Positions 52,409-61,214 are shown, numbered from the stretch's first letter. The stretch is 64,000 bases of DNA from Flavobacterium sp. SH_e (GCF_025717045.1 NZ_JAOVZN010000006.1:336269-400268); one strand, 5' to 3'. Made by a program: numbers and translations. The notes: generated by a model from the sequence alone, not told the origin.

Positions 52409-53569
52409 ATGAAAAACAAAAAGCCAACATCAAAAATAATACTCTTTTCGCTTTGTATGTTATTTTTATTTAGTTCTTTAAGCGCACAAAAACACCAAGT
52501 AGTTTTTAAAGATTCTCTAGATGGTGCTTTCGATTTGAGTGATTTTCTTATCTATGCCAACGGATTTATAGTAGTTCCAACCATTATTACAGAACCAGCT
52601 GTTGGAGGTTTTGGAGGTGCGGTCGCGCCAATTTTCCTTAAAAAGAGAGCTCCTGTTATTGAAGAAGACGGAACAAAACGTTTTGTAAATCCAGACATTA
52701 CAGGAGGAATTGGAATGTACACGGCAAATAAAAGCTGGTTGGGAGGAGCTTTTCGCTCTGCAACACTTGTAAAACCTAAAATATTATATCGAGTTTTTGC
52801 GGCTTATGGCGACATGAATTTATCATTTTATGCCAATAATTTGCCCAATCAGGCAGATCAGGAATTTAAACTCAATTTTAAATCGACCATTTTTTATACA
52901 CAATGGCTCAAACAATTTAAGAACGCAAAATGGAGCGCAGGCCCACAATATCTGTTTTTAAACTCAAAAATAAACCTGCCCGATTTTAATCTTCCGCCGC
53001 CATTTGTAGATCCAAAAGATATTAAAAGTACCATAAGTCAGCTTGGAGGCGCAGTGCAGTTTGACGGACGCGACAATATATTTACACCAGATAAAGGAAT
53101 AAGGGTTCAGGCCGATTTTTTCTGGTCGGACAAAGCAATTGGAAGCGATTACCAATCGTGGCGTATTAATTTATCTACGATAGGCTATTATCCATTGGCT
53201 AAAAAACTAATTGGCGGACTAAGGATTGAAGGGGAGCAGGCGTTGGGAAGTCCGCCTTTTTATTTAAAACCAGGAATCAATTTACGAGGAATTCCCGCCG
53301 CGCGATATATGGGAAACACCAGTATTGTTACCGAAGGCGAGTTACGATGGGATGTTTACAAACGATGGAGCGTTATGGGGTTTGGAGGTCTCGCCAGTGC
53401 GTTTGACGATTGGGACAAAGCTTTTGCAAAACCCGTTGTTTACAGTTACGGAAGCGGTTTTAGATACCTCTTAGCCAGAAAATTTAAACTTCGCATGGGA
53501 ATAGATGTTGCAAAAGGACCAGAAGAATGGGCATATTATATCGTTTTTGGAAGCAATTGGATGCGATAA
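52409..53569 (+). CDS. BamA/TamA-family outer-membrane barrel protein
   Basis: 386 residues. Signal peptide ends near SLSAQ. The surface-antigen barrel shows GRDNIFTPDKGIRVQADFFWSD, then INLRGIPAARYMGNTSIVTEGELRWDVYKRWSVMGFGGLAS, where LRGIPAARY resembles the conserved loop-6 RGF/RGY region of Omp85 proteins. No POTRA repeats are present, so it is a reduced member. Ends the sulfatase cluster; terminator at 53620. Confidence 0.85.
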   Translation: MKNKKPTSKIILFSLCMLFLFSSLSAQKHQVVFKDSLDGAFDLSDFLIYANGFIVVPTIITEPAVGGFGGAVAPIFLKKRAPVIEEDGTKRFVNPDITGGIGMYTANKSWLGGAFRSATLVKPKILYRVFAAYGDMNLSFYANNLPNQADQEFKLNFKSTIFYTQWLKQFKNAKWSAGPQYLFLNSKINLPDFNLPPPFVDPKDIKSTISQLGGAVQFDGRDNIFTPDKGIRVQADFFWSDKAIGSDYQSWRINLSTIGYYPLAKKLIGGLRIEGEQALGSPPFYLKPGINLRGIPAARYMGNTSIVTEGELRWDVYKRWSVMGFGGLASAFDDWDKAFAKPVVYSYGSGFRYLLARKFKLRMGIDVAKGPEEWAYYIVFGSNWMR

Positions 53570-53619
53570 ATAAAGATGCAAAAAACTTGTAAGAAGTTAA
53601 TTTATAAAATAATAACTCC

Positions 53620-53653
53620 AAAAAACCTTAATAAGCCATTATTGAGGTTTTTT
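53620..53653 (+). terminator. Intrinsic terminator after the BamA-like gene
   Basis: AAAACCTTAATAA pairs with TTATTGAGGTTTT (one G-U pair), short loop, T-run. Confidence 0.82.
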
Positions 53654-53762
53654 GTATTAAATACCTTAATAATTCTATCCGTTAAGAAAATATTAACAAT
53701 TAAACATCACACAAATTGTATAATATTTAATTGTTTTGTAACAAATTAGAAACATTGGAGAC

Positions 53763-53770
53763 TAATTTTG
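53763..53770 (+). promoter_or_regulatory. -7 box of the C1 peptidase gene
   Basis: TAATTTTG, perfect consensus, 20 bp before the ATG at 53791. A TTG lies 24 bp upstream, one base beyond the usual spacing. Confidence 0.55.
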
Positions 53771-53790
53771 TTAAATCTTAAACATAAATT

Positions 53791-54987
53791 ATGAATACAT
53801 TTTCATTCAAATCAGTGTTTGCAGCTTCAGTATTTTTAGCTGGAACAGCAGGCTGTTTTGCGCAAGACGTATTAGTGAATTCACTTAAACTAAACGCGAG
53901 CGACAAAAGTAAAGAGAACTTCAAATTTACAGAAGTAATTAATCTAGGAACAACATCAGTAAAATCTCAAGGATCATCTGGAACTTGCTGGAGCTACTCA
54001 ACAAACTCATTCTTAGAGTCAGAAATGATTCGTTTAGGAAAACAGCCAGTTGAGTTATCTCAAATTTATTCTGCAAGAAACGTGTATGTTGAAAAAGGCG
54101 TAAACTATGTTCGTATGCACGGAGCAATTACTCTTGGAGACGGTGGAGCTCTTCACGATGTAATTAATATGTATAAAAAATACGGAACTGTGCCAAGAGA
54201 AGTCTATACAGGATTAAACTACGGAACAGACAAAAACAAATTTGCTGAAATGGGCGCTCTTATCGAAGGTGTTCTTACAGCGGTGGTTAAAAACCCGAAC
54301 GGAGAATTAACTCCAAACTGGCAAAAAGCGTACGCAGCAGTTATTGATTCTTACTTAGGAAAAGTGCCAGATAACTTTAACTACAAAGGGAAAAACTATA
54401 CTCCGCAATCTTTTGCTAAAGAAGTAGTAGGAATTAACCCAGATGAGTATGTAGAAATGTCATCTTTTACAAATGCTCCATACTACCAAAAAACAACTAT
54501 GATGGTGCCAGACAACTGGTCATTGGATCAAGTTTACAACGTAAAATTGAACGATATGACAGATGTTATCGACAACGCACTTAAAAAAGGATATACTGTA
54601 GCTTGGGCAACAGATGTTAGCGAGAAAAGCTTTAGCTGGAAAAACGGTGTAGCTTATGTAGCGTCTAAAAAATTCGACGACATGACGGCTGAAGAAAAAG
54701 CAGACATGTTTAACGGGCCAAAAGCAGAACCAGAAATTACTCCAGAAATGCGTCAGGCTGCGTTTGATAACTACACAACAACAGACGACCACGGAATGCA
54801 CATTATTGGTCTTGCAAAAGATCAAACTGGAAAAGAATACTATATCGTAAAAAATTCTTGGGGAGAAACAAATGACTACAAAGGTTTCTTGTTTGTAACT
54901 AAGAACTTCGTAAAATATAAAACTACTGCACTTCTAGTAAACAAAGGAGGAATTCCTGCTGAAATTGCTAAGAAATTAGGGGTTTAA
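53791..54987 (+). CDS. Exported C1 (papain-like) peptidase, bleomycin-hydrolase/PepC type
   Basis: 398 residues with a signal peptide ending near GCFAQ. Catalytic Cys66 in KSQGSSGTCWSYST, His337 in DDHGMHIIGLAKD and Asn355 in VKNSWGETNDYKG. This is the C1B aminopeptidase C arrangement, here exported to the periplasm or cell surface. Length is a little shorter than cytoplasmic PepC. Own promoter and terminator, so monocistronic. Confidence 0.93.
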   Translation: MNTFSFKSVFAASVFLAGTAGCFAQDVLVNSLKLNASDKSKENFKFTEVINLGTTSVKSQGSSGTCWSYSTNSFLESEMIRLGKQPVELSQIYSARNVYVEKGVNYVRMHGAITLGDGGALHDVINMYKKYGTVPREVYTGLNYGTDKNKFAEMGALIEGVLTAVVKNPNGELTPNWQKAYAAVIDSYLGKVPDNFNYKGKNYTPQSFAKEVVGINPDEYVEMSSFTNAPYYQKTTMMVPDNWSLDQVYNVKLNDMTDVIDNALKKGYTVAWATDVSEKSFSWKNGVAYVASKKFDDMTAEEKADMFNGPKAEPEITPEMRQAAFDNYTTTDDHGMHIIGLAKDQTGKEYYIVKNSWGETNDYKGFLFVTKNFVKYKTTALLVNKGGIPAEIAKKLGV

Positions 54988-55013
54988 TTAACCTAGAGTT
55001 TTAAAGAAAATAG

Positions 55014-55047
55014 AAAAGCGCTACAATGAAAATTGTGGCGCTTTTTT
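55014..55047 (+). terminator. Intrinsic terminator of the C1 peptidase gene
   Basis: AAAAGCGCTACAAT pairs with ATTGTGGCGCTTTT around GAAA (GNRA loop), then T. Confidence 0.88.
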
Positions 55048-55141
55048 ATTTCTATAAATAAAAATTTTACCAAGATTTTTCTTTTTAATATTCTCGAATA
55101 TTAAAAAATATCTCTAAATTGAAATTCTAAAAAATTAATAA

Positions 55142-56530
55142 ATGAAAATTTTAAATTCAAAGGATTTATTGCAATTAATGAATAATGCAACTGAAAATCG
55201 GATTAAAGTAAATGATTTTGAAATTGATATTGAAGATCATTTAGATATTAATTTGAATATTGATTCAATTGAATTTAATAATTGTTTTTTTAAGGGAGGT
55301 AGAATCGATTTCTATGATTTTGTTAGGAATGATGATATTAAAGATCAATTTTGTAGTTTGTCATTTGTTGATTGTATTTTTGGAAATGATTTATACATTA
55401 AAAATTGTTGTCTGTATAGTCTTGAATTTAAAAATGTGCATATTCTTTCAAATAACTTTTCTATATCTTCATCTGATATAAGTAGAATAAGTATTGTAGG
55501 AAGTCCAGGAAGGTATAATAAAATATTTTGCTTAACATTGAATGGTTTATCGTTTAAAAAAACATCTATAGATATAAGATTAAATGAATTTGAGGGGATG
55601 ATTTTTATTAATAATTGCATCTTTAGAGAGGTTACTATTAATGCTAACATAATTGATAAAATTAACATTTCGGGTTCTATTTTTGAGGAAAGTTTTAATT
55701 TTTGGAGGAATCAATTAATTTCAGAATCTTTTATTAAAAATTGCTCATTTAATGAACTAAAAGGTGATCATTCTAATTATGGGCAATCAATGAATTTTAA
55801 TGACACAAAATTTTTAGGAAATTGTAATTTTGAAAGAATACAAAATAGAAGAACTTTGTTTAAGTTTTCTAAATGTAATTTTGATAAATATATATATTTT
55901 GATAAATCTGATATTTATGAAATAAGTTTTGATACAGTTTTTTTTAAAGAAATTGTTTCATTTCAAAACTTAAATTGTGATAAAATAAAACTTAACAGAA
56001 CTCATTTTGATAAAGTTGCCTTTTTTAACGATTTGCATATCAGAAATCCAGATAATTGCGATTTAAAAACAATTAGATTGATAAAAAATCACTTGCTTAA
56101 AGTTGAAAATAAAATCGATTATTTAAAATACAGTGCAATTGAGCATAATAATCTTTTGAGAAGTTCAAAATTAAATATAAATGACAGAATATTACTTAAC
56201 TTAAATAAACAATCAAATGATTTTGGAAACAATTGGATTCTTGGAATAAAGTTCACAATTAAAAGAGGAGTTCAGTTTTTTTTATTGCTTTTGATTGTAA
56301 ATAATTTCGTGATTTCTAAATATCCACTTTCCCTTAATTTTAAAGGAGAAATTGCTTCATACTCTCAAATACTTACGGAGTTTTTAAAGTTTATTTTCTC
56401 TCTTGGATTTGATAATAAAGAAATACAGAGCAATGGTTTTTTATATTTGATATTTATTGCAGCTAAAATTTTTATTGGATATGGGATTTATCAAACAATT
56501 TCTGCATTTAGAAAGTATGGAAAAAGCTGA
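55142..56530 (+). CDS. Pentapeptide-repeat-like membrane protein of unknown function
   Basis: 462 residues, family not recognised. Residues 25-300 repeat a short pattern of an aromatic residue one or two positions after Cys/Asn/Ser (for example FNNCFFKGG, FVDCIFGND, INNCIFREV, IKNCSFNEL, SKCNFDKY). This suggests a pentapeptide-type beta-helix. A helical linker and two hydrophobic segments follow (about 375-395 and 435-455) before a short basic tail FRKYGKS. The gene is visibly more AT-rich than its neighbours. No signal peptide, so the beta-helix would be cytoplasmic. An ion-channel or effector role is conceivable but unsupported. Confidence 0.75.
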   Translation: MKILNSKDLLQLMNNATENRIKVNDFEIDIEDHLDINLNIDSIEFNNCFFKGGRIDFYDFVRNDDIKDQFCSLSFVDCIFGNDLYIKNCCLYSLEFKNVHILSNNFSISSSDISRISIVGSPGRYNKIFCLTLNGLSFKKTSIDIRLNEFEGMIFINNCIFREVTINANIIDKINISGSIFEESFNFWRNQLISESFIKNCSFNELKGDHSNYGQSMNFNDTKFLGNCNFERIQNRRTLFKFSKCNFDKYIYFDKSDIYEISFDTVFFKEIVSFQNLNCDKIKLNRTHFDKVAFFNDLHIRNPDNCDLKTIRLIKNHLLKVENKIDYLKYSAIEHNNLLRSSKLNINDRILLNLNKQSNDFGNNWILGIKFTIKRGVQFFLLLLIVNNFVISKYPLSLNFKGEIASYSQILTEFLKFIFSLGFDNKEIQSNGFLYLIFIAAKIFIGYGIYQTISAFRKYGKS

Positions 56531-56549
56531 TATTCTTTATCACTTAAAA

Positions 56550-56581
56550 CAAAAAGAGGCTTTCAGCAAAGCCTCTTTTTG
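56550..56581. terminator. Bidirectional terminator
   Basis: AAAAAGAGGCTTT pairs with AAAGCCTCTTTTT around CAGC. Ends the gene at 56530 and the XRE gene on the other strand. Confidence 0.88.
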
Positions 56582-56607
56582 TAATATATTTTAGAAAATA
56601 AAAATCC

Positions 56608-57003
56608 CTACTTCCCCTTCATCAACTTCTCCAAATACTCCACTTTATCCTTTTCAGCCTGAACCAAACGCTCATAAAGCTCTACAATTTTATCAAGAGG
56701 ATTGAAAGTACAGTTATGATTTACAGTTGGTCCGCTATGAATAACAGATCCTTCGTGGTTGTTTTGAATATTGTTTAACACAACTTCATCGCTATAATTT
56801 TTAATAGCATCAGCCGAAACACCCAAAGCTTCTGCAATAACGTTTAGTTTTTCATCATCAACGGTTTCGCTTCCTTCAATATTAGAAATCGTCTGTTGGC
56901 TCATGCCAATAGCAATGGCAAGTGCTTCTTGTTTCATTCCTCTAAGCTCACGAATGCGGCTTATGTTTCTCCCGATATGTTTTGGTTTTGTTGCTGTGCT
57001 CAT
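56608..57003 (-). CDS. XRE-family helix-turn-helix regulator
   Basis: 131 residues. HTH at about 11-65: IGRNISRIRELRGMKQEALAIAIGMSQQTISNIEGSETVDDEKLNVIAEALGVS. A polar middle region (NNIQNNHEGSVIHSGPTVNHN) leads to a C-terminal coiled coil (LYERLVQAEKDKVEYLEKLMKG), probably for dimerisation. This C-terminal pattern is common in Bacteroidota. It is convergent with the AT-rich gene at 55142 and divergent from the small gene at 57181. Confidence 0.9.
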   Translation of the reverse strand: MSTATKPKHIGRNISRIRELRGMKQEALAIAIGMSQQTISNIEGSETVDDEKLNVIAEALGVSADAIKNYSDEVVLNNIQNNHEGSVIHSGPTVNHNCTFNPLDKIVELYERLVQAEKDKVEYLEKLMKGK

Positions 57004-57180
57004 ACTTCAAAGATATTAAAAATCCTTAAAAATTAAGATAATAGTAAAACACTATCTTTTTTGGTGAATTACCAAACCTAATGTTTTGTTAGATTGTTTT
57101 CTATTGTTTAATTCGCTGAAACAAAAATACAATTTTTCGTACAATAATTATTCAAAACCAAAAGAGTAAATATAAACGCC

Positions 57181-57459
57181 ATGACGAGAGAAAACGAAAA
57201 CAATGCAAGCGAGAATAAGGTAATAGCATCTTTGTCCAAATTCGTATCAGATATTTGTTTTGATGGAGATTTTAGAAATCATCCTGAATACTTAAACGAA
57301 ATTTTCGAACACCTTCTTGAAACAGAGCCAGGAAACAGCCTTCCTTTACGAATTAAAATGTTGAGTTGCATTAGAATGAGTAAGATGCTCGTAAAAGCCT
57401 TAGAACCATTTACAGACGAACAAATCCAAAAAGCTTGTACGGAAAATAGGAACTATTAA
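57181..57459 (+). CDS. Small hypothetical protein
   Basis: 92 residues, soluble, mostly helical (NKVIASLSKFVSDICF, NEIFEHLLETE, RIKMLSCIRMSKMLVKALEPFTDEQI). Function not recognised. Proper start codon, sensible codon use and position divergent from the XRE gene support it as real. A link to the XRE regulator is possible only by position. Confidence 0.65.
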   Translation: MTRENENNASENKVIASLSKFVSDICFDGDFRNHPEYLNEIFEHLLETEPGNSLPLRIKMLSCIRMSKMLVKALEPFTDEQIQKACTENRNY

Positions 57460-57579
57460 GAAGAAATAGGCATTTAAACGTTTTTTAGGGCTTTTAAAAG
57501 GCGATTAGGACATCGAGAAGAGATATTGCGTAACTTTATGTATGTTTTAAGTCCTGGCATTTAATTTTAATGATTAATC

Positions 57580-58257
57580 ATGAAAAAGTATGGAGCAGTT
57601 TTAAGTACACTTGCATTCGTATTTTCTCTTCACTGTCCTGCCCAGCGCACCAACACTGCCTCCGCTTCATCAGCAAAAGGAAACACGATATTATTGACGG
57701 ATAATCTTGCAGGTAGTGATCTTGTAATAAAATCCTATTATGTAGAAGAAAGAATTAATAAGCTTTTTGGGGGAAGAATTATAACCTATGAAGTTTCAAA
57801 ACTGGATATGGTCGACACTTACGATTTAGGTCCAAACAACACCAGAACTGTAATCCCGATATATGCAAAGCCAAAACATCTCATAGTTCCTAATGCTATA
57901 CCGGCAAAAGCTCCTTTAGAAAATGTAAAAGTAACATTAGCACCCGCTCAAACGGCACTTACAGCTTCTGTTCCAAAATCAAAATCTATTAATATTGATG
58001 TAATAAATACTTATGGAAAAGTAATCGACAAAGGTTATAAAACAGTCGAAATGCTAAGAAAAGTTGCTGACCGACTTTATTTTGATGGAAATCTAACCGA
58101 AGCGGCTGGTTATTATACGCAGTTATTTGAGCTAACTTCAGATTTAGAAGTAATATATTTTTACAGATATGCTCAATCTCTAAAAGCCATTAACGAAACA
58201 GAAAAAGCTGATGCTTTAATGAAAAGATTCAAAAGCGAAACGCTGGCTGTTAAATAG
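57580..58257 (+). CDS. Exported TPR-like protein, paralog A
   Basis: 225 residues. Signal peptide ends near SLHCPAQ. Codons 51-93 (KSYYVEERINKLFGG, RIITYEVSKLDMVDTYDLG, PNNTRTVIP) form a block almost identical to that of the next gene. A variable linker (about 95-140) follows. The C-terminal helical part (KVIDKGYKTVEMLRKVADRLY, YFYRYAQSLKAINETEKADALMKRF) resembles the tetratricopeptide region at the N-terminus of Flavobacterium OmpA-family proteins, but there is no barrel or OmpA domain here. Probably periplasmic; function unknown. Confidence 0.8.
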   Translation: MKKYGAVLSTLAFVFSLHCPAQRTNTASASSAKGNTILLTDNLAGSDLVIKSYYVEERINKLFGGRIITYEVSKLDMVDTYDLGPNNTRTVIPIYAKPKHLIVPNAIPAKAPLENVKVTLAPAQTALTASVPKSKSINIDVINTYGKVIDKGYKTVEMLRKVADRLYFDGNLTEAAGYYTQLFELTSDLEVIYFYRYAQSLKAINETEKADALMKRFKSETLAVK

Positions 58258-58261
58258 TTTT

Positions 58262-58362
58262 TTTTACCGCAAAGACGCAAGGTTTTACGCAAAGTTCGCA
58301 AAGTTTAATTATTGTAAACTTTGCGAACTTTGCGCTTTCTTAGCGCCTTTGCGGTTAAAAAA
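58262..58362. repeat. Long hairpin of the TTTGCGGTTAAA family, copy after paralog A
   Basis: Left arm TTACGCAAAGTTCGCAAAG pairs with right arm CTTTGCGAACTTTGCG, and outer ACCGCAAAG with CTTTGCGGT. It is almost fully complementary over about 45 bp per arm and begins five bases after the stop codon. Confidence 0.75.
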
Positions 58363-58525
58363 TAACAACATAAGGAAGCTTTTTCCGTAATCAGGAAGGC
58401 TTCGTCGAAAAAAGGTATTTTAACGTTTTTTCAAGTTAGTTACAGAGATTGTTAAAATGTAACACGCTGAATCATATATATTTAATAAAATTTTTAGCCA
58501 GACCATTAATTTTATTGAACTGTTT

Positions 58526-59203
58526 ATGAAAAAGTCCAGAGTGTTTTTCAGCGCATTTTTATTAATAATTTACCTCAATTGTTTCGCTCAGCAAAAAGAA
58601 AACGCAACAGTTTCTATAGCAAAAGGGCAGACGATATTATTGACAGACAAACAGTCAGATGAAAATTTGGTTATAAAATCCTATTACGTCGAAGAAAGAA
58701 TCAATAAACTTTTTGGTGGAAGAATTATAACCTACGAAGTTTCCAAACTTGAAATGGTTGACACTTACGATTTAGGTCCGAATAACACCAGAACGGTGAT
58801 TCCGAGATATGTAAAAAGAAAAGACAAAGCAATCGCTCCAATTGAATCTCCAAAAGTCAAAGAAGAGCATTTGTTAACTTCACTCAAACCAGTTGAGGTT
58901 GCTATTTCGGCTCCTGCCAAAGAAACCAAATACACCAGCGTAGATGTTACAGGTACATACGCAAAAGTACTAGAGAAAGGCTATCGAACTCCAGAAATGC
59001 TCCAAAAAGTAGCCGACCGACTTTATTTTGAAGGCAATTTTAATACCGCAGCGAGTTATTACGAACAGTTGCTTAATTTGGTCAAAGACCCCGATGTTAT
59101 TTACTACTACAGATATGCTCAATCCTTAAAAGCAATCAATCAATTAGAAAAAGCAAATGCTTTGATGAAAAGGTTTAAAAGTGAAACTTTGGTTGTGAAG
59201 TAG
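58526..59203 (+). CDS. Exported TPR-like protein, paralog B
   Basis: 225 residues, same length and layout as paralog A: signal peptide (ending near NCFAQ), conserved block at codons 51-93, diverged linker, C-terminal helical repeat (KVLEKGYRTPEMLQKVADRLY, YYYRYAQSLKAINQLEKANALMKRF). In the conserved block the two genes differ at 14 synonymous codons but only one amino acid (Asp to Glu). Upstream sequences of the two genes are also similar. A tandem duplication kept under strong protein-level selection. Confidence 0.8.
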   Translation: MKKSRVFFSAFLLIIYLNCFAQQKENATVSIAKGQTILLTDKQSDENLVIKSYYVEERINKLFGGRIITYEVSKLEMVDTYDLGPNNTRTVIPRYVKRKDKAIAPIESPKVKEEHLLTSLKPVEVAISAPAKETKYTSVDVTGTYAKVLEKGYRTPEMLQKVADRLYFEGNFNTAASYYEQLLNLVKDPDVIYYYRYAQSLKAINQLEKANALMKRFKSETLVVK

Positions 59204-59231
59204 TTTTTTTTCTTTAACTGCGAAGTTTTTT

Positions 59232-59332
59232 TAACCGCAAAGGCGCTAAGAAGGTGCAAAGGTCGAAAAGCTTTAAACAATTTAAGCTTTGCGACCTTTG
59301 CGTAAAAACCTTGAGCTCTTTGCGGTTAAATA
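59232..59332. repeat. Long hairpin of the TTTGCGGTTAAA family, copy after paralog B
   Basis: TTTAACCGCAAAG at the left pairs with CTTTGCGGTTAAA at the right; inner GCAAAGGTCG pairs with CGACCTTTGC. Same family and same position after the gene as at 58262. Confidence 0.72.
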
Positions 59333-59360
59333 AACAATCCTAATTATTGGAATTTGGACA

Positions 59361-59396
59361 AAAAAAAAGACGATCAAATTTGATCGTCTTTTTTTT
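59361..59396 (-). terminator. Terminator of the tRNA-Asn pair
   Basis: Fully self-complementary: AAAAAAAAGACGATCAAA followed by its reverse complement. On the minus strand it directly follows the tRNA genes; it can work in both directions. Confidence 0.8.
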
Positions 59397-59399
59397 AAG

Positions 59400-59473
59400 C
59401 TCCCCCTCTTGGGCTCGAACCAAGGACCCTCTGATTAACAGTCAGATGCTCTAACCAACTGAGCTAAGGAGGA
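59400..59473 (-). tRNA. tRNA-Asn (anticodon GTT), copy 1
   Basis: TCCTCCTTAGCTCAGTTGG on the minus strand, anticodon stem-loop CTGACTGTTAATCAG with GTT, T arm TTGGTTCGAGCCCAA, acceptor 3' AGGGGGA plus G. CCA not encoded. Confidence 0.95.
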
Positions 59474-59512
59474 ATCACCTTAAAAGGTTAATATGTTTGC
59501 TAAAAAAAGTTG

Positions 59513-59586
59513 CTCCCCCTCTTGGGCTCGAACCAAGGACCCTCTGATTAACAGTCAGATGCTCTAACCAACTGAGCTAAGGAGGA
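59513..59586 (-). tRNA. tRNA-Asn (anticodon GTT), copy 2
   Basis: Identical in all 74 positions to copy 1, 39 bp upstream of it on the same strand. Probably one transcript with the terminator at 59361. Confidence 0.95.
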
Positions 59587-59669
59587 AGTTGTTGCTCTTT
59601 TTAGCGAGTGCAAATATAAAACTATTTTTAGTTTCTCAAAAACATTTTCACTCTTTTTTTGACTTTTTT

Positions 59670-61013
59670 TTACTTGCCTACAATTGCCTTGTAAATGTCG
59701 TTACCATTAGCAAATAGTAGTAGTGAAATAAGTAAAACAAAACCAACCATTTGCGCATTCTCTAGGAATTTATCGCTTGGTTTTTTGCCGCTAATTATTT
59801 CATACAATAAAAACATCACGTGTCCACCATCAAGAGCCGGAATTGGCAATAAATTCATAACTCCAAGCATAATTGACAATAAAGCCGTGATTGACCAGAA
59901 AACTTCCCAGCTCCAAGAACTAGGGAAAATGTTGTAAATCGCAGCAAAACCACCCACTTGTTTGTAAGCTTTAGTTTCTGGATTAAAAATCATCTTTAAT
60001 TGTTTTCCGTAACCTACTAATTGATCTTTTCCTTTTTGAAGACCAACTGGAATAGATTCGAAGAAACCGTATTCTTTTTTACTTACTTTATAATAACCTA
60101 ATTTTTCTAAAGAGTCCATTCCTAAACCGCCAACAGCAACTCCAAGTTTTCCTGCATTAGATACTTTTACTGTAATAGGAGTTTCTTTTAAATCACGTAA
60201 AACAACAGCAGGAATAGATTTTCCTTTATTGCTTTCTAAAATAGCTTTAGCTTCATCAAAATATTTAATTTTCTGTCCGTTCAGACTTACCACTAAATCT
60301 TTTGGTTTTAAAGCAGTATTCTCAGATTCTTCAGAAATTTTGCCCACAACAAATGGCATTCTAATGCCAACTAATAAGCCCTTTTCTGTTTTAGAAAGCT
60401 GATCAACAAAATCTGTTGGCATAGTAATCGTTTGCTGTTGTCCGTTTCTTTCAATCAAAACGTGTTTTGCCATGATTACATTCATGTTCATGTCACTGTC
60501 AAAATTTTCTACAGCTTTACCATCAATAGAAATAATTTTATCACCGGTTTTAAAACCAGCTTTAAGCATAGCAGGATTTTCAATTGCAACACCATCTTTC
60601 AAATCAGCATTTGCAATATAAGTATCTCCGTAGGCAAATGCCATACCTATATATATAATAAAAGCCAAGATGAAGTTTACCGTTACACCACCAAGCATAA
60701 TAATTAAACGTTGCCAAGCTGGTTTAGTGCGAAATTCCCAAGGCTGTGGAGGCAGAGCCATTTGCTCTTTGTCCATACTTTCATCAATCATTCCAGAAAT
60801 TTTCACATAACCACCCAGCGGCAGCCATCCGATACCGTATTCTGTTTCTCCTATTTTCTTTTTGAAAAGTGAATATTTAACATCAAAAAACAAATAAAAT
60901 TTTTCGACTCTGGTTTTAAACAATTTAGCAGGGATAAAATGCCCTAATTCATGAAGAATAATAAGTAAAGATAAACTCAATAGAAATTGAGAGAGTTTGA
61001 TAACTATATCCAT
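59670..61013 (-). CDS. rseP: RIP metalloprotease RseP (site-2 protease)
   Basis: 447 residues, inner membrane. Cuts transmembrane anti-sigma factors and signal-peptide remnants. Zinc motif HELGH at residues 21-25 in the first membrane helix, and the second motif NLLPIPALDGGHVMF near residue 395 with the third ligand Asp. PDZ-type domain(s) lie between (AMLKAGFKTGDKIISIDGKAV and LKPKDLVVSLNGQKI). Four hydrophobic segments in all. A perfect -7 box (TACTTTTG on the minus strand) lies at 61042-61049. Confidence 0.95.
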   Translation of the reverse strand: MDIVIKLSQFLLSLSLLIILHELGHFIPAKLFKTRVEKFYLFFDVKYSLFKKKIGETEYGIGWLPLGGYVKISGMIDESMDKEQMALPPQPWEFRTKPAWQRLIIMLGGVTVNFILAFIIYIGMAFAYGDTYIANADLKDGVAIENPAMLKAGFKTGDKIISIDGKAVENFDSDMNMNVIMAKHVLIERNGQQQTITMPTDFVDQLSKTEKGLLVGIRMPFVVGKISEESENTALKPKDLVVSLNGQKIKYFDEAKAILESNKGKSIPAVVLRDLKETPITVKVSNAGKLGVAVGGLGMDSLEKLGYYKVSKKEYGFFESIPVGLQKGKDQLVGYGKQLKMIFNPETKAYKQVGGFAAIYNIFPSSWSWEVFWSITALLSIMLGVMNLLPIPALDGGHVMFLLYEIISGKKPSDKFLENAQMVGFVLLISLLLFANGNDIYKAIVGK

Positions 61014-61041
61014 TTTTTATTTTTAATTCGTATTTAACGCA

Positions 61042-61049
61042 CAAAAGTA
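61042..61049 (-). promoter_or_regulatory. -7 box of the rseP promoter
   Basis: TACTTTTG on the minus strand, 28 bp before the ATG at 61013. No clear TTG at -33. Confidence 0.5.
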
Positions 61050-61214
61050 GCGTTTTCTATTTTAATATAAGTGTGCAAGATAGTGTTTAAGATTTTAAAT
61101 GTTTGTTAATTAATAAACATTTCGATTTCTCGTTTTAACAAGATACTGTAACTTTACTTTTTGAACACTGCCTTACTCAATTGGTAGTAAAAAATCATTA
61201 AAAGTTACAAGTCT

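Noticed and set aside
55142..57003. Pentapeptide-like protein plus XRE regulator as a phage-defence system
   Set aside because: No nuclease, NTPase, TIR or known effector domain and no second component could be seen. Kept only as a low-certainty observation.
56608..57459. XRE regulator plus divergent 92-residue protein as a toxin-antitoxin pair
   Set aside because: The genes are divergent with 177 bp between them, and the small protein shows no known toxin features. The XRE type is common outside such pairs.
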